Source of the DNA: Trachythela sp. YZ-2020
Taxonomy: Eukaryota; Cnidaria; Anthozoa; Malacalcyonacea; Clavulariidae
Length of the DNA stretch: 64,000 nucleotides
Assembly (NCBI GenBank): GCA_016169945.1
Contig: JADLSH010000393.1
Location: 12,457,001-12,521,000, forward strand
Direction of reading: 5' to 3'
Shown here one piece after another: positions 44,937-56,954 of the stretch. The notes beneath the pieces are model-generated. The model saw only the letters and a list, made by a program, of their open reading frames with translations. It had not been told where the DNA came from and made no database searches. A program made the translations under genes and the position numbers. Position 1 is the stretch's first letter; each line of letters begins with the position of its first letter.

Positions 44937-44983
44937 GAAATAATGGATATGCCACATGAGTCATGTGGTATATCCATTATTTC
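44937..44983. repeat. 3' hairpin of GPCR unit D
   Basis: Perfect or near-perfect 22-bp stem GAAATAATGGATATGCCACA.. with ..TGTGGTATATCCATTATTTC, about 90 bp after the stop codon. Confidence 0.88.
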
Positions 44984-46963
44984 TTGTTACTGACAACTGG
45001 AGGAATTTAGATTTAGCTTTAAAAAACATGACAGTAGAAATGCTTGCATTCTACTTTTGACCACTTGATTGATTTATTGATTGATTGATTGATCCATTGA
45101 CACATTGATTTATCTATTGATTTTATTGATAATTATTTAAGATAATCTATTTGATTTAGAGAGGTCATACTATTGAACTCAACATTATACCTGGAGTGCT
45201 TCTTTCATTAAAAGAGTCAAATCCGAGCTTAATTCCAAGATCGAAATGCTTTAAAGCTTACTAAAATTGACGTATTGACAACTTAGTCTTTAAAGAAGTT
45301 TGGAATTTGTGCATTTTTGGTTGATCTCAGCTCATGACCGTGGCAACGGCAATCCGTTTTAGGGGGCTGGATATAAGTACCAGGGTTTATCTTCATTTTT
45401 TGAGAGCTCCACGTCTTTTTGAGTTCAATTGTTCCTGCATTATTTTAAGAATATTCAATATAGCATGTTTAATAGAATGACAGAGATCTTAAATTGTATA
45501 CATAAGATATATTCAAATTTTGTAGCGTTTCACATTTGATAACAAGTAAACATATGACTAGTCACTTCACTTTACTTTTTATATGCGGCATTTTCTTCCC
45601 CCTAGTTTTAAATTGAGTTTAAATATTTGCAAAAGTTTGTCTTGCTTTCACGGACTGAAAATAATTGAATGCCTAATTAGTAGATGTATTATTTATGCGT
45701 GAATATACTCGAGCTAATTTGCTTGCGGAGGTTTGATGCAGTCTTTGAGTCATGTGTGTAGATTGTATTTTTGTGAAGGCAGCCAATTTTCGAATAGAGC
45801 TAGACTACGCTGGCGCAGCCGTGGGTGTCTGTGGTCTATGAGATATCCTTTAAATTTCTGTCACTCTGTCACTGAATTTGTAGTTAGCCCCTGAAACCAT
45901 GCTGGTCGCTCCATGGCTCCCTAACTTCTGCAGCCTAACCTCGCGAAACATACATACAATACTGAATGGAAGTTGATGTTAATAGTGTGGAATAGAACTA
46001 TCTAAAGTTTTGACGGTCAGTTCATTTGGTAATATGCAAGAAGCCTTTTACAATGAACGTGATACACCTGCCTAGTTTACAGCTTACAAGTTATTAATAT
46101 CCAACAAATTCAAGAGTATGGGTTGACAAACCGTCAAAACTCGAGGATATTGCTCTCAAATGAAAAACTTCTATAGTCTCCTCCGCAGGCATCTCTATAG
46201 GAGTGACCTGTGTCAGGATGATTTCGATATGCTCAATCAAGATCCTTGCCCGAACATGAATGATTCGTTTTTAGAAAATCCATCTACACTATAGTTCAAT
46301 ATGGTCAAAAGTGTGGTAGAAATTTTTAATGGTTAGGTCATCTTATAACATCTAACAAGAGTTTAACGAACGTGGTACACCTGTTTAGTTTGTAAAAATA
46401 CACGTTATTAATATTCAATGACTATTCTAGAATACGAGCCAATGTTTGTTATCTCTAGATTAAGGGTGTTGTTATTCACAAAAGTAAATTTCTGTGCAAT
46501 TTCGGTTAAAATAATATTTAAATTATTCTCTTTTGCCTCTCTCTTGGCTTAGCTTCCCGAACGAAGATCAAAATAGGTTGTCCACGTTGCAAGTTCGCTA
46601 TTAGAGATTATTCTATATTCAGAAGGAATTATACAATAGTTTTTGTAAGTTTAAAACAGATACAACCGTAACTTAATTTGATATCTTAATTCCTTCTTTT
46701 GTTTTCATGCCAGACGGTCTGACGCTCTTCTTTGCCAATATTTCATACTTTTTTAATGTTTGCCAATGCTTATGACATTCTATCCATGGACACTTGTTAT
46801 GTGTAGGGTTCTTATTGGCGAAATACATCTGGTATTGCCTGATATATCGTACTAAAATAAATACATTTGCCATTTGTTTTGTTTTCCAAGAGAGCTACCA
46901 GTTTGATCTTGCATTTTATATAGTAGGAACGAAAGTCACAGTTCAAATTTCTTGAAAGAAACA
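44984..46963. repeat. Spacer of unit D to E
   Basis: Non-coding apart from the conserved antisense frame at 46,673-46,873. Contains (GATT)n at about 45,065-45,110 and GAGCTAGACTACGCTGGCGC at about 45,797. Confidence 0.8.
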
Positions 46964-47827
46964 ATGGAGAAGACAACATATGATGCTTTCAGATATTCTT
47001 ATATTTCAGTTGTTGCATTTGGAATTCTCGGTAACATTTTGGTTATAATCTCCATTTCAAGCCAAAGGAAATTGTTGAAGAACAACTACTACTTTCTTGT
47101 TTTACATCTTGCAATCTGTGATCTGGGATGTTTGCTTGTAATATGCTTGAACGTCATTGCCAAGCATTTCCGTTATTCCGCCATACCTTGTCCTGTCGTG
47201 CTTATAGATTCCTTCTTTGGAGTCGCAGGAGTATACATGATGTTGATCATTTCATTCCTTCGTTATCGCGCTGCTGTACATCCTTTAAAACCTGCCATCA
47301 GTCGACGGAAATGGAGAGTCGTTTGTGGTTTGGGGTACATTATTGGTTTGATTGCAGGTTATGGAACAATTATTCCGGCATGTTTCATGCAGACGAACGA
47401 TGTCTCGGCTGTTTACAGTAAATTTTATTTTGTCTACATAGTATCCTGCGGTTACTTTTTCCCAACAATATTTATGGCGGTAGCTTATTATAAGATAGGT
47501 CGAGCACTGGTCAAACAAAACGAACACATGAAGCGCATATGTTCAAATGCGGTAAGAAGCAAATATGTTAAAAATCGACGAACTTTTCTTGTTTGTCTCA
47601 GTACCGTTCTTTGTTACGGAATAAGTATTTTGCCTAATTCTGTGAGGTTTGCATGGTACATCGTTGCTGAGCAATATCCACCAATAAAATATGATTGGGT
47701 TTTCCATTTTGGAATCATTCTGCGAGCTGCTGGATCAAATTCAGTAAATCCTCTTATATATGGAATATTGGACAAAAAGTTGCTCACATTTTGGAAACTT
47801 TGCCTCACGAGGAAACGAAGACCATAA
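46964..47827 (+). CDS. Class A GPCR, copy E, intact
   Basis: 287 residues. The protein is identical to copy D through residue 287, including the AEQYPP loop between TM6 and TM7. One extra base after the Arg-Pro codons (CCATAAAG versus CCACAAG) brings the stop forward, so the tail ends ...LTRKRRP without QENQAVLE. TM motifs are as in copy D (GN, LAICD, LRY, CYGISILP, NPLIY). The shorter tail removes eight residues after the basic stretch and may alter trafficking or arrestin contact. The DNA around it is also nearly the same as in D. Confidence 0.92.
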   Translation: MEKTTYDAFRYSYISVVAFGILGNILVIISISSQRKLLKNNYYFLVLHLAICDLGCLLVICLNVIAKHFRYSAIPCPVVLIDSFFGVAGVYMMLIISFLRYRAAVHPLKPAISRRKWRVVCGLGYIIGLIAGYGTIIPACFMQTNDVSAVYSKFYFVYIVSCGYFFPTIFMAVAYYKIGRALVKQNEHMKRICSNAVRSKYVKNRRTFLVCLSTVLCYGISILPNSVRFAWYIVAEQYPPIKYDWVFHFGIILRAAGSNSVNPLIYGILDKKLLTFWKLCLTRKRRP

Positions 47828-47940
47828 AGAAAATCAGGCAGTGCTTGAGTAGCAAGATGGAAAAAGATGACATCTAAATAGATTGTCCAACCAGGATGAG
47901 ATTTGTATCTTCTTTATTTTGTAGAACAGCCAAGAAACAG

Positions 47941-47987
47941 GAAATAATGGATATGCCACATGAGTCATGTGGTATATCCATTATTTC
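47941..47987. repeat. 3' hairpin of GPCR unit E
   Basis: Same GAAATAATGGATATGCCACA stem and complementary arm as in unit D. Confidence 0.88.
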
Positions 47988-49965
47988 TTGTTACTGACAA
48001 CTGGAGGAATTTAGATTTAGCTTTAAAAAACATGACAGTAGAAATGCTTACATTCTACTTTTGACCACTTGATTGATTTATTGATTGATTGATTGATCCA
48101 TTGACACATTGATTTATCTATTGATTTTATTGATAATTATTTAAGATAATCTATTTGATTTAGAGAGGTCATACTATTGAAGTCAACATTATACCTGGAG
48201 TGCTTCTTTCATTAAAAGAGACCAATCCGAGCTTAATTCCAAGATCGAAATGCTTTAAAGCTTACTAAAATTGACGTATTGACAACTTAGTCTTTAAAGA
48301 AGTTTGGAATTTGTGCATTTTTGGTTGATCTCAGCTCATGACCGTGGCAACGACAATCCGTTTCAGGGGGCTGGATATAAGTACCAGGGTTTATCTTCAT
48401 ATTTTGAGAGCTCCACGTCTTTCTGAGTTCAATTGTTCCTGCATTATTTTAAGATATTCAATATAGCATGTTTAATAGAATGACAGAGATCTTACATTGT
48501 ATACATAAGATATATTCAAATTTTGTAGCGTTTCACATTTGATAACAAGTAAACATATGACTAGTCACTTCACTTTACTTTTTATATGCGGCATTTTCTT
48601 CCCCCTAGTTTTAAATTGAGTTCAAATATTTGCAAAAGTTTGTCTTGCTTTCACGGACTGAAAATAATTGAATGCCTAATTAGTAGATGTATTATTTATG
48701 CGTGAATATACTCGAGCTAATTTGCTTGCGGAGGTTTGATGCAGTCTTTGAGTCATGTGTGTAGATTGTATTTTTGTGAAGGCAGCCAATTTTCGAATAG
48801 AGCTAGACTACGCTGGCGCAGCCGTGGGTGTCTGTGGTCTATGAGATATCCTTTAAATTTCGGTCACTCTGTCACTGAATTTGTAGTTAGCCCCTGAAAC
48901 CATGCTGGTCGCTCCATGGCTCCCTAACCTCTGCAGCCTAACCTCGCGAAACATACATACAATACTGAATGGAAGTTGATGTTAATAGTGTGGAATAGAA
49001 CTATCTAAAGTTTTGACGGTCAGTTCATTTGGTAATATGCAAGAAGCCTTTTACAATGAACGTGATACACCTGCCTAGTTTACAGCTTACAAGTTATTAA
49101 TATCCAACAGATTCAAGAGTATGGGTTGACAAACCGTCAAAACTCGAGGATATTGCTCTCAAATGAAAAACTTCTATAGTCTCCTCCGCAGGCATCTCTA
49201 TAGGTGACCTGTGTCAGGGTGATTTCGGTATGCTCAAACAAGATCCTTGCCCGAACATTAATGATTCGTTTTTAGAGAATCCATCTACACTATAGTTCAA
49301 TATGGTCAAAAGTGTGGTAGAAATTTTTAATGGTTAGGTCATCTTATAACATCTAACAAGAGTTTAGCGAACGTAGTACACCTGTTTAGTTTGCAAAAAT
49401 ACACGTTATTAATATTCAAAGACTATTCTAGAATACGAGCCAATGTTTGTTATCTCTAGATTAAGGGTGTTGTTATTCACAAAAATAAATTTCTGTGCAA
49501 TTTCGGTTAAAATAATATTTTAGATTATTCTCTTTTGCCTCTCTCTTGGCTTAGCTTCCCGAACGAAGATCAAAATAGGTTGTCCACGTTGCAAGTTCGC
49601 TATTAGAGATTATTCTATATTCAGAAGGAATTATACAATAGTTTTTGTAAGTTTAAAACAGATACAACCGTAACTTAATTTGATATCTTAATTCCTTCTT
49701 TTGTTTTCATGCCAGACGGTCTGACGCTCTTCTTTGCCAATATTTCATACTTTTTTAATGTTTGCCAATGCTTATGACATTCTATCCATGGACACTTGTT
49801 ATGTGTAGGGTTCTTATTGGCGAAATACATCTGGTATTGCCTGATATATCGTACTAAAATAAATACATTTGCCATTTGTTTTGTTTTCCAAGAGAGCTAC
49901 CAGTTTGATCTTGCATTTTATATAGTAGGAACGAAAGTCACAGTTCAAATTTCTTGAAAGAAACA

Positions 49966-50823
49966 ATGGAGAAGACAACATATGATGCTTTCAGATATTC
50001 TTATATTTCAGTTGTTGCATTTGGAATTCTCGGTAACATTTTGGTTATAATCTCCATTTCAAGCCAAAGGAAATTGTTGAAGAACAACTACTACTTTCTT
50101 GTTTTACATCTTGCAATCTGTGATCTGGGATGTTTGCTTGTAATATGCTTGAACGTCATTGCCAAGCATTTCCGTTATTCCGCCATACCTTGTCCTGTCG
50201 TGCTTATAGATTCCTTCTTTGGAGTCGCAGGAGTATACATGATGTTGATCATTTCATTCCTTCGTTATCGCGCTGCTGTACATCCTTTAAAACCTGCCAT
50301 CAGTCGACGGAAATGGAGAGTCGTTTGTGGTTTGGGGTACATTATTGGTTTGATTGCAGGTTATGGAACAATTATTCCGGCATGTTTCATGCAGACGAAC
50401 GATGTCTCGGCTGTTTACAGTAAATTTTATTTTGTCTACATAGTATCCTGCGGTTACTTTTTCCCAACAATATTTATGGCGGTAGCTTATTATAAGATAG
50501 GTCGAGCACTGGTCAAACAAAACGAACACATGAAGCGCATATGTTCAAATGCGGTAAGAAGCAAATATGTTAAAAATCGACGAACTTTTCTTGTTTGTCT
50601 CAGTACCGTTCTTTGTTACGGAATAAGTATTTTGCCTAATTCTGTGAGGTTTGCATGGTACATCGTTGCATATCCACCAATAAAATATGATTGGGTTTTC
50701 CATTTTGGAATCATTCTGCGAGCTGCTGGATCAAATTCAGTAAATCCTCTTATATATGGAATATTGGACAAAAAGTTGCTCACATTTTGGAAACTTTGTC
50801 TCACGAGGAAACGAAGACCATAA
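49966..50823 (+). CDS. Class A GPCR, copy F, intact
   Basis: 285 residues. Same receptor as copies D and E, with a 6-bp in-frame deletion that removes Glu-Gln from the third extracellular loop (VAYPPIK rather than VAEQYPPIK) and the short ...KRRP tail. Both features are shared with pseudogene C, about 9 kb upstream. All seven membrane segments and the GN, LAICD, LRY and NPLIY landmarks are kept. Because the third extracellular loop often contacts ligand, this is the one difference between the intact copies likely to matter at the binding face, though that is inference. Confidence 0.92.
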   Translation: MEKTTYDAFRYSYISVVAFGILGNILVIISISSQRKLLKNNYYFLVLHLAICDLGCLLVICLNVIAKHFRYSAIPCPVVLIDSFFGVAGVYMMLIISFLRYRAAVHPLKPAISRRKWRVVCGLGYIIGLIAGYGTIIPACFMQTNDVSAVYSKFYFVYIVSCGYFFPTIFMAVAYYKIGRALVKQNEHMKRICSNAVRSKYVKNRRTFLVCLSTVLCYGISILPNSVRFAWYIVAYPPIKYDWVFHFGIILRAAGSNSVNPLIYGILDKKLLTFWKLCLTRKRRP

Positions 50824-50935
50824 AGAAAATCAGGCAGTGCTTGAGTAGCAAGATGGAAAAAGATGACATCTAAATAGATTGTCCAACCAGGATGAGATTT
50901 GTATCTTCTTTATTTTGTAGAACAGCCAGAAACAG

Positions 50936-50982
50936 GAAATAATGGATATGCCACATGAGTCATGTGGTATATCCATTATTTC
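50936..50982. repeat. 3' hairpin of GPCR unit F
   Basis: Same stem sequence and position as in units D and E. Confidence 0.88.
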
Positions 50983-52961
50983 TTGTTACTGACAACTGGA
51001 GGAATTTAGATTTAGCTTTAAAAAACATGACAGTAGAAATGCTTACATTCTACTTTTGACCACTTGATTGATTTATTGATTGATTGATTGATCCATTGAC
51101 ACATTGATTTATCTATTGATTTTATTGATAATTATTTAAGATAATCTATTTGATTTAGAGAGGTCATACTATTGAAGTCAACATTATACCTGGAGTGCTT
51201 CTTTCATTAAAAGAGACCAATCCGAGCTTAATTCCAAGATCGAAATGCTTTAAAGCTTACTAAAATTGACGTATTGACAACTTAGTCTTTAAAGAAGTTT
51301 GGAATTTGTGCATTTTTGGTTGATCTCAGCTCATGACCGTGGCAACGGCAATCCGTTTCAGGGGGCTGGATATAAGTACCAGGGTTTATCTTCATATTTT
51401 GAGAGCTCCACGTTTTTCTGAGTTCAATTGTTCCTGCATTATTTTAAGATATTCAATATAGCATGTTTAATAGAATGACAGAGATCTTAAATTGTATACA
51501 TAAGATATATTCAAATTTTGTAGCGTTTCACATTTGATAACAAGTAAACATATGACTAGTCACTTCACTTTACTTTTTATATGCGGCATTTTCTTCCCCC
51601 TAGTTTTAAATTGAGTTTAAATATTTGCAAAAGTTTGTCTTGCTTTCACGGACTGAAAATAATTGAATGCCTAATTAGTAGATGTATTATTTATGCGTGA
51701 ATATACTCGAGCTAATTTGCTTGCGGAGGTTTGATGCAGTCTTTGAGTCATGTGTGTAGATTGTATTTTTGTGAAGGCAGCCAATTTTCGAATAGAGCTA
51801 GACTACGCTGGCGCAGCCGTGGGTGTCTGTGGTCTATGAGATATCCTTTAAATTTCTGTCACTCTGTCACTGAATTTGTAGTTAGCCCCTGAAACCATGC
51901 TGGTCGCTCCATGGCTCCCTAACTTCTGCAGCCTAACCTCGTGAAACATACATACAATACTGAATGGAAGTTGATGTTAATAGTGTGGAATAGAACTATC
52001 TAAAGTTTTGACGGTCAGTTCATTTGGTAATATGCAAGAAGCCTTTTACAATGAACGTGATACACCTGCCTAGTTTACAGCTTACAAGTTATTAATATCC
52101 AACAGATTCAAGAGTATGGGTTGACAAACCGTCAAAACTCGAGGATATTGCTCTCAAATGAAAAACTTCTATAGTCTCCTCCGCAGGCATCTCTATAGGG
52201 GTGACCTGTGTCAGGGTGATTTCGGTATGCTCAAACAAGATCCTTGCCCGAACATTAATGATTCGTTTTTAGAGAATCCATCTACACTATAGTTCAATAT
52301 GGTCAAAAGTGTGGTAGAAATTTTTAATGGTTAGGTCATCTTATAACATCTAACAAGAGTTTAGCGAACGTAGTACACCTGTTTAGTTTGCAAAAATACA
52401 CGTTATTAATATTCAAAGACTATTCTAGAATACGAGCCAATGTTTGTTATCTCTAGATTAAGGGTGTTGTTATTCACAAAAGTAAATTTCTGTGCAATTT
52501 CGGTTAAAATAATATTTAAATTATTCTCTTTTGCCTCTCTCTTGGCTTAGCTTCCCGAACGAAGATCAAAATAGGTTGTCCACGTTGCAAGTTCGCTATT
52601 AGAGATTATTCTATATTCAGAAGGAATTATACAATAGTTTTTGTAAGTTTAAAACAGATACAACCGTAACTTAATTTGATATCTTAATTCCTTCTTTTGT
52701 TTTCATGCCAGACGGTCTGACGCTCTTCTTTGCCAATATTTCATACTTTTTTAATGTTTGCCAATGCTTATGACATTCTATCCATGGACACTTGTTATGT
52801 GTAGGGTTCTTATTGGCGAAATACATCTGGTATTGCCTGATATATCGTACTAAAATAAATACATTTGCCATTTGTTTTGTTTTCCAAGAGAGCTACCAGT
52901 TTGATCTTGCATTTTATATAGTAGGAACGAAAGTCACAGTTCAAATTTCTTGAAAGAAACA

Positions 52962-53845
52962 ATGGAGAAGACAACATATGATGCTTTCAGATATTCTTAT
53001 ATTTCAGTTGTTGCATTTGGAATTCTCTGTAACATTTTGGTTATAATCTCCATTTCAAGCCAAAGGAAATTGTTGAAGAACAACTACTACTTTCTTGTTT
53101 TACATCTTGCAATCTGTGATCTGGGATGTTTGCTTGTAATATGCTTGAACGTCATTGCCAAGCATTTCCGTTATTCCGCCATACCTTGTCCTGTCGTGCT
53201 TATAGATTCCTTCTTTGGAGTCGCAGGAGTATACATGATGTTGATCATTTCATTGCTTCGTTATCGCGCTGCTGTACATCCTTTAAAACCTGCCATCAGT
53301 CGACGGAAATGGAGAGTCGTTTGTGGTTTGGGGTACATTATTGGTTTGATTGCAGGTTATGGAACAATTATTCCGGCATGTTTCATGCAGACGAACGATG
53401 TCTCGGCTGTTTACAGTAAATTTTATTTTGTCTACATAGTATCCTGCGTTACTTTTTCCCAACAATATTTATGGCGGTAGCTTATTATAAGATAGGTCGA
53501 GCACTGGTCAAACAAAACGAACACATGAAGCGCATATGTTCAAATGCGGTAAGAAGCAAATATGTTAAAATCGACGAACTTTTCTTGTTTGTCTCAGTAC
53601 CGTTCTTTGTTACGGAATAAGTATTTTGCCTAATTGTGTGTGGTATATATGGTATATCGTTGCTGAGCAAATCCACCAATAAAATATTATTGGTTTTCCA
53701 TTTTGGAGTCATTCTGCGAGCTGCTGGATCAAATTCAGTAAATCCTCTTATATATGGAATATTAGACAAAAAGTTGCTCACATTTTGGAAACTTTGCTTC
53801 AAGAGGAAACGAAGACTACAAGTTAATCAGGCAGTGCTTGAATAG
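52962..53845 (+). pseudogene. Class A GPCR copy G, frameshifted mosaic
   Basis: The first 160 codons match copy D apart from GILGN to GILCN and SFLRY to SLLRY. A single-base deletion at about 53,449 (TGCGTTAC versus TGCGGTTAC) then truncates it at 53,480 within TM5. A second base is missing near 53,568 (AAAATCGACG). From about 53,630 the sequence is clearly more diverged than between the other copies, and the tail (LQVNQAVLE) follows the ancestral long form. The 5' part therefore seems homogenised with its neighbours while the 3' part was not. The following hairpin (about 53,932-53,973) is shortened. Confidence 0.88.
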
Positions 53846-54902
53846 CAAGATGGAAAAAGGTGACATCTAAATAGATTGTCCAACCAGGATGAGACTTGTA
53901 TCTTCTTTACTTTGTAGAACAGCCAGAAACAGGAAATAATGGATATGCCATATGAGTCATATACATTATTTCCTGTTACTGACAACTGGAGGAATTTAGA
54001 TTTAGCTTTAAAAAACATGACAGTAGAAATGCTTGCATTCCACATTTGACCATTTGATTGATTTATATGATTGATTGATCAATTGACACATTGATTTATC
54101 CACTGATCTTATTGATAATCTATTTGATTTAGAGTGGTCATACCATTGAACTCAACATTATACCTGGAGTGCTTCTTTCATTAAGAGATTCAAATCCGAG
54201 CTTAATTCCAAGATCGAAATGCTTTAAAGCTTACTAAAATTGACGTATTGACAACTTATTAAAGAAGTTTGGAATTTGTGCATTTTTTGTTGATCTCAGC
54301 TCGTGACCGTGGCAACGGCAATCCGTTTTAGGGGGCTGGGTATAAGTACCAGGGTTTATCTTCATTTGTTGAGAGCTCCACGTCATTTTGAGTTCAATTG
54401 TTCCTGCATTAATTAAGAATATTCAATATAACATGTTTAATATAATGACACAGATCTTAAATTGTATACATAAGATATATTCAAATTTTATAGCGTTTGA
54501 CATTTGATAGCAAGTAAACATATGACTAGTCACTTCACTTTACTTTTTATATGCCGGGTATTTTCTTCCCACAAAGTGTTAAATTGAATTCAAATATCTA
54601 ACGTTTCCGCCAGGAGGTTGATGTTTTCACCTGGGTCTGTGTGCTTGTGTTTTTGTTAACTTGGCACGATAACTAAAAATATCAGACAGATAACGGCCAT
54701 AGGCCGAGGAAGAAGCGGTTAAATTTTGGTTCAATTTGGATGAAAATTGGACGAGAAATTTGCAAACGTTTGTCTTGTTTTCCCGATTGAAAAGAATTGA
54801 ATGCCTAATTAGTAGATGCATTATTTATGCGTGAATATTCGATATAATTTGCTTGCGGAGGTTTGATGCAGTCTTTGAGTGATGTGTGTAGATTGTATTT
54901 TT

Positions 54903-56620
54903 ATGGATACGACATTGTAAGAAAGGATAGAAATCGGCATGGTGGGGGAGTTGCAATTTACCTACGCAATTCTTTAAACTATACAGTGAGGGACGATCTC
55001 ACCGATGAAAGTCTTGAGACATTAACACTTGAAATTACGAAGCCGAAAGCCAGACCATTTATACTTAATAGTTGGTATAGACCACCGAATAGCTCGCAAG
55101 AATGCCTAAATACCTACGAGAATTTAATTACCCAAATGGACTCCGAAAATAAGGAAGTTATTTTAATTGGTGATTTCAACTGCGATTGGTCTCTTCTGGC
55201 TAATAATGAAGCCAATGCTCACACAAACATACTTGCCGAAATTATGAATACCCTTCAATTTGAGCAATTAATTAAAGAGCCAACTCGAGTTACGGCAACA
55301 ACTAAGACACTAATCGATTTAGCCTTTACAAACAAACCTGAATTAATTAATGGCTCAGGAGTCATTCATTTAGGAATCAGCGACCATAGTATGATTTATA
55401 TCCAAAGAAGTATTTCCATTCCCCGTGGGGAACCTAAGATTGTCAAAACTAGGCAATTTAAGCAATATAATGCCAATAATTTTAAGGCAGATATTTTTAC
55501 ATATTTAAACGATGAAATATTTTTGAACAGTACGCTTGATCCGAACGTAATGTGGGAAAAATGGAAAACAAGATTTTTAACTGTCGCTGATTTTCATGCT
55601 CCTCCGATTACTAAAAGAGTAAGAAGCCAATATGCTCCGTGGATAACAAACAACATTAGACAAGTCATGCGCCAAATAGATTACTTAAAGAAAAAGGCTG
55701 TTAAAACAGGTCGAAACAATTTCATGATGCGTATAGGAGAACTCGAAACAATTTAAATAGGTTAATTAAGAACACAAAAGCTGAATATTTTATGAATACC
55801 TTGAACGAATGCGAGAATAATCCAAAAGAAATGTGGAAAGCGGTTAATAAACTTACTAACAAAAGCTCAAAAACTACCGTAATCTCTGAAATCCATCAAG
55901 GTAATCAAGTTATAACTGATAAGTCTGAAATTGCAAATGCTTTAAACACATATTTTAGTGAAGTCGGGCCAAAACTAGCTAATGAAATACCGAACAGTGG
56001 TAGGACGCCGGAATCCTATTTAACTTATACAAGCACAGAATTCTCAATACAAAATGTTTCTCAAATAGAAGTTTACAAATTACTTTCCATAATGAAAACA
56101 TCAAAATCAACAGGACACGATAGAATTCCGCCAAAACTTCTCAAAGATGCGGCTGAAGAAATAGCTCCCTCATTAGCAGCGATATTTAATGCTTCAATAA
56201 ACTTGGGCATTTTTCCTGACGACTTTAAGATTGCTATAATCTCGCCAATTCATAAATCTGACAGCAAATTAATCTGTGATAATTATAGACCAATTTCAGT
56301 TTTATCATGTGTTGCAAAAATATTTGAGAAATTAATTTCAGAGCAGCTTAATACGTATTTAGAGTCTAACGGTTTACTCATAGAACAACAAGCAGGTTTT
56401 CGGAGGAAACACTCCACTCAAACATCTCTCCTTCGTTCAACAAATCAATGGCTGCTAAATATGGATAGGGGGGTGTTTGAATGGAGTTATTTTCCTTGAC
56501 CTTAAAAAGACGTTTGACTGTGTAGATCATAATATACTTACAACAAAAATGGATTATTATGGAATAAGAGGTCGTGATCTAGCTTGGTTTGAGTCCTATC
56601 TTACTAATCGGATACAAGAG
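54903..56620 (+). pseudogene. LINE endonuclease and RT N-terminal part
   Basis: Endonuclease blocks: GYDIVRKDRN, WYRPPNSSQ, VILIGDFNCDW and LGISDHSMIY (catalytic Asp/Asn and SDH). A stop near 55,756 and a frame change separate it from the RT (55,792 on), which has NPKEMWKAVNKL, MKTSKSTGHDRIPPKLL, CDNYRPISVLSCVAKIFEK, and QAGFRRKHSTQTSLL. After a frame change at about 56,480 come FLDLKKTFDCVDHNIL and WFESYLTNRIQ. At 56,621 it is cut by the Penelope-like element; the catalytic FADD segment is missing. Confidence 0.85.
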
Positions 56621-56948
56621 GGCAGGCTTCGGCCCGATTATAGCACTTACCAAAGCGCTATAAATGTCGTACAAGGGAAGGGAAGAGGGGATATAGAGGA
56701 AAGTATATAAGAAGTATTTAAGAGAAAAGAATGAGCTAGATGAAGGAGAGGCGCTCATTGATACCATCAGGCTGAATGGTGCCAAGTTTAAAAATGAGAC
56801 GCTTTTCTTGCTTCCGACGGGTATCATTGCCACCAATAATGGGATGAATGGCGCATATTTTCATATCAGAAAAGGAGTGGTTGGCACTGTTGAAGTGCCT
56901 AGCAACCGGTTTGTTGTGCACATTGTTCTTAACATCATGCAAGTGCTC
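56621..56948 (-). repeat. Inverted partial copy of the Penelope-like 3' end
   Basis: Reverse complement of 58,359-58,713, including the C-terminal coding sequence ...QPDGINERLSFI read on the minus strand. It lacks about 25 bp near the outer end (ACGCCTGTGCGCAGGCCTTC region). Confidence 0.88.
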
Positions 56949-56954
56949 GTCACC

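Larger units (their letters stand above)
39938..54901 (+). repeat. Tandem array of five GPCR units, about 3.0 kb each
   Basis: GPCR start codons at 40,974, 43,962, 46,964, 49,966 and 52,962 give periods of 2988, 3002, 3002 and 2996 bp. Genes and spacers are near-identical. Each unit holds: a spacer with GCGAAACATACATACAATAC, an antisense frame of about 66 codons, the intronless GPCR, a 3' hairpin, a (GATT)n tract and AGCTAGACTACGCTGGCGCA. The last unit is cut by a LINE at 54,902 and resumes at 59,835. Confidence 0.95.
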
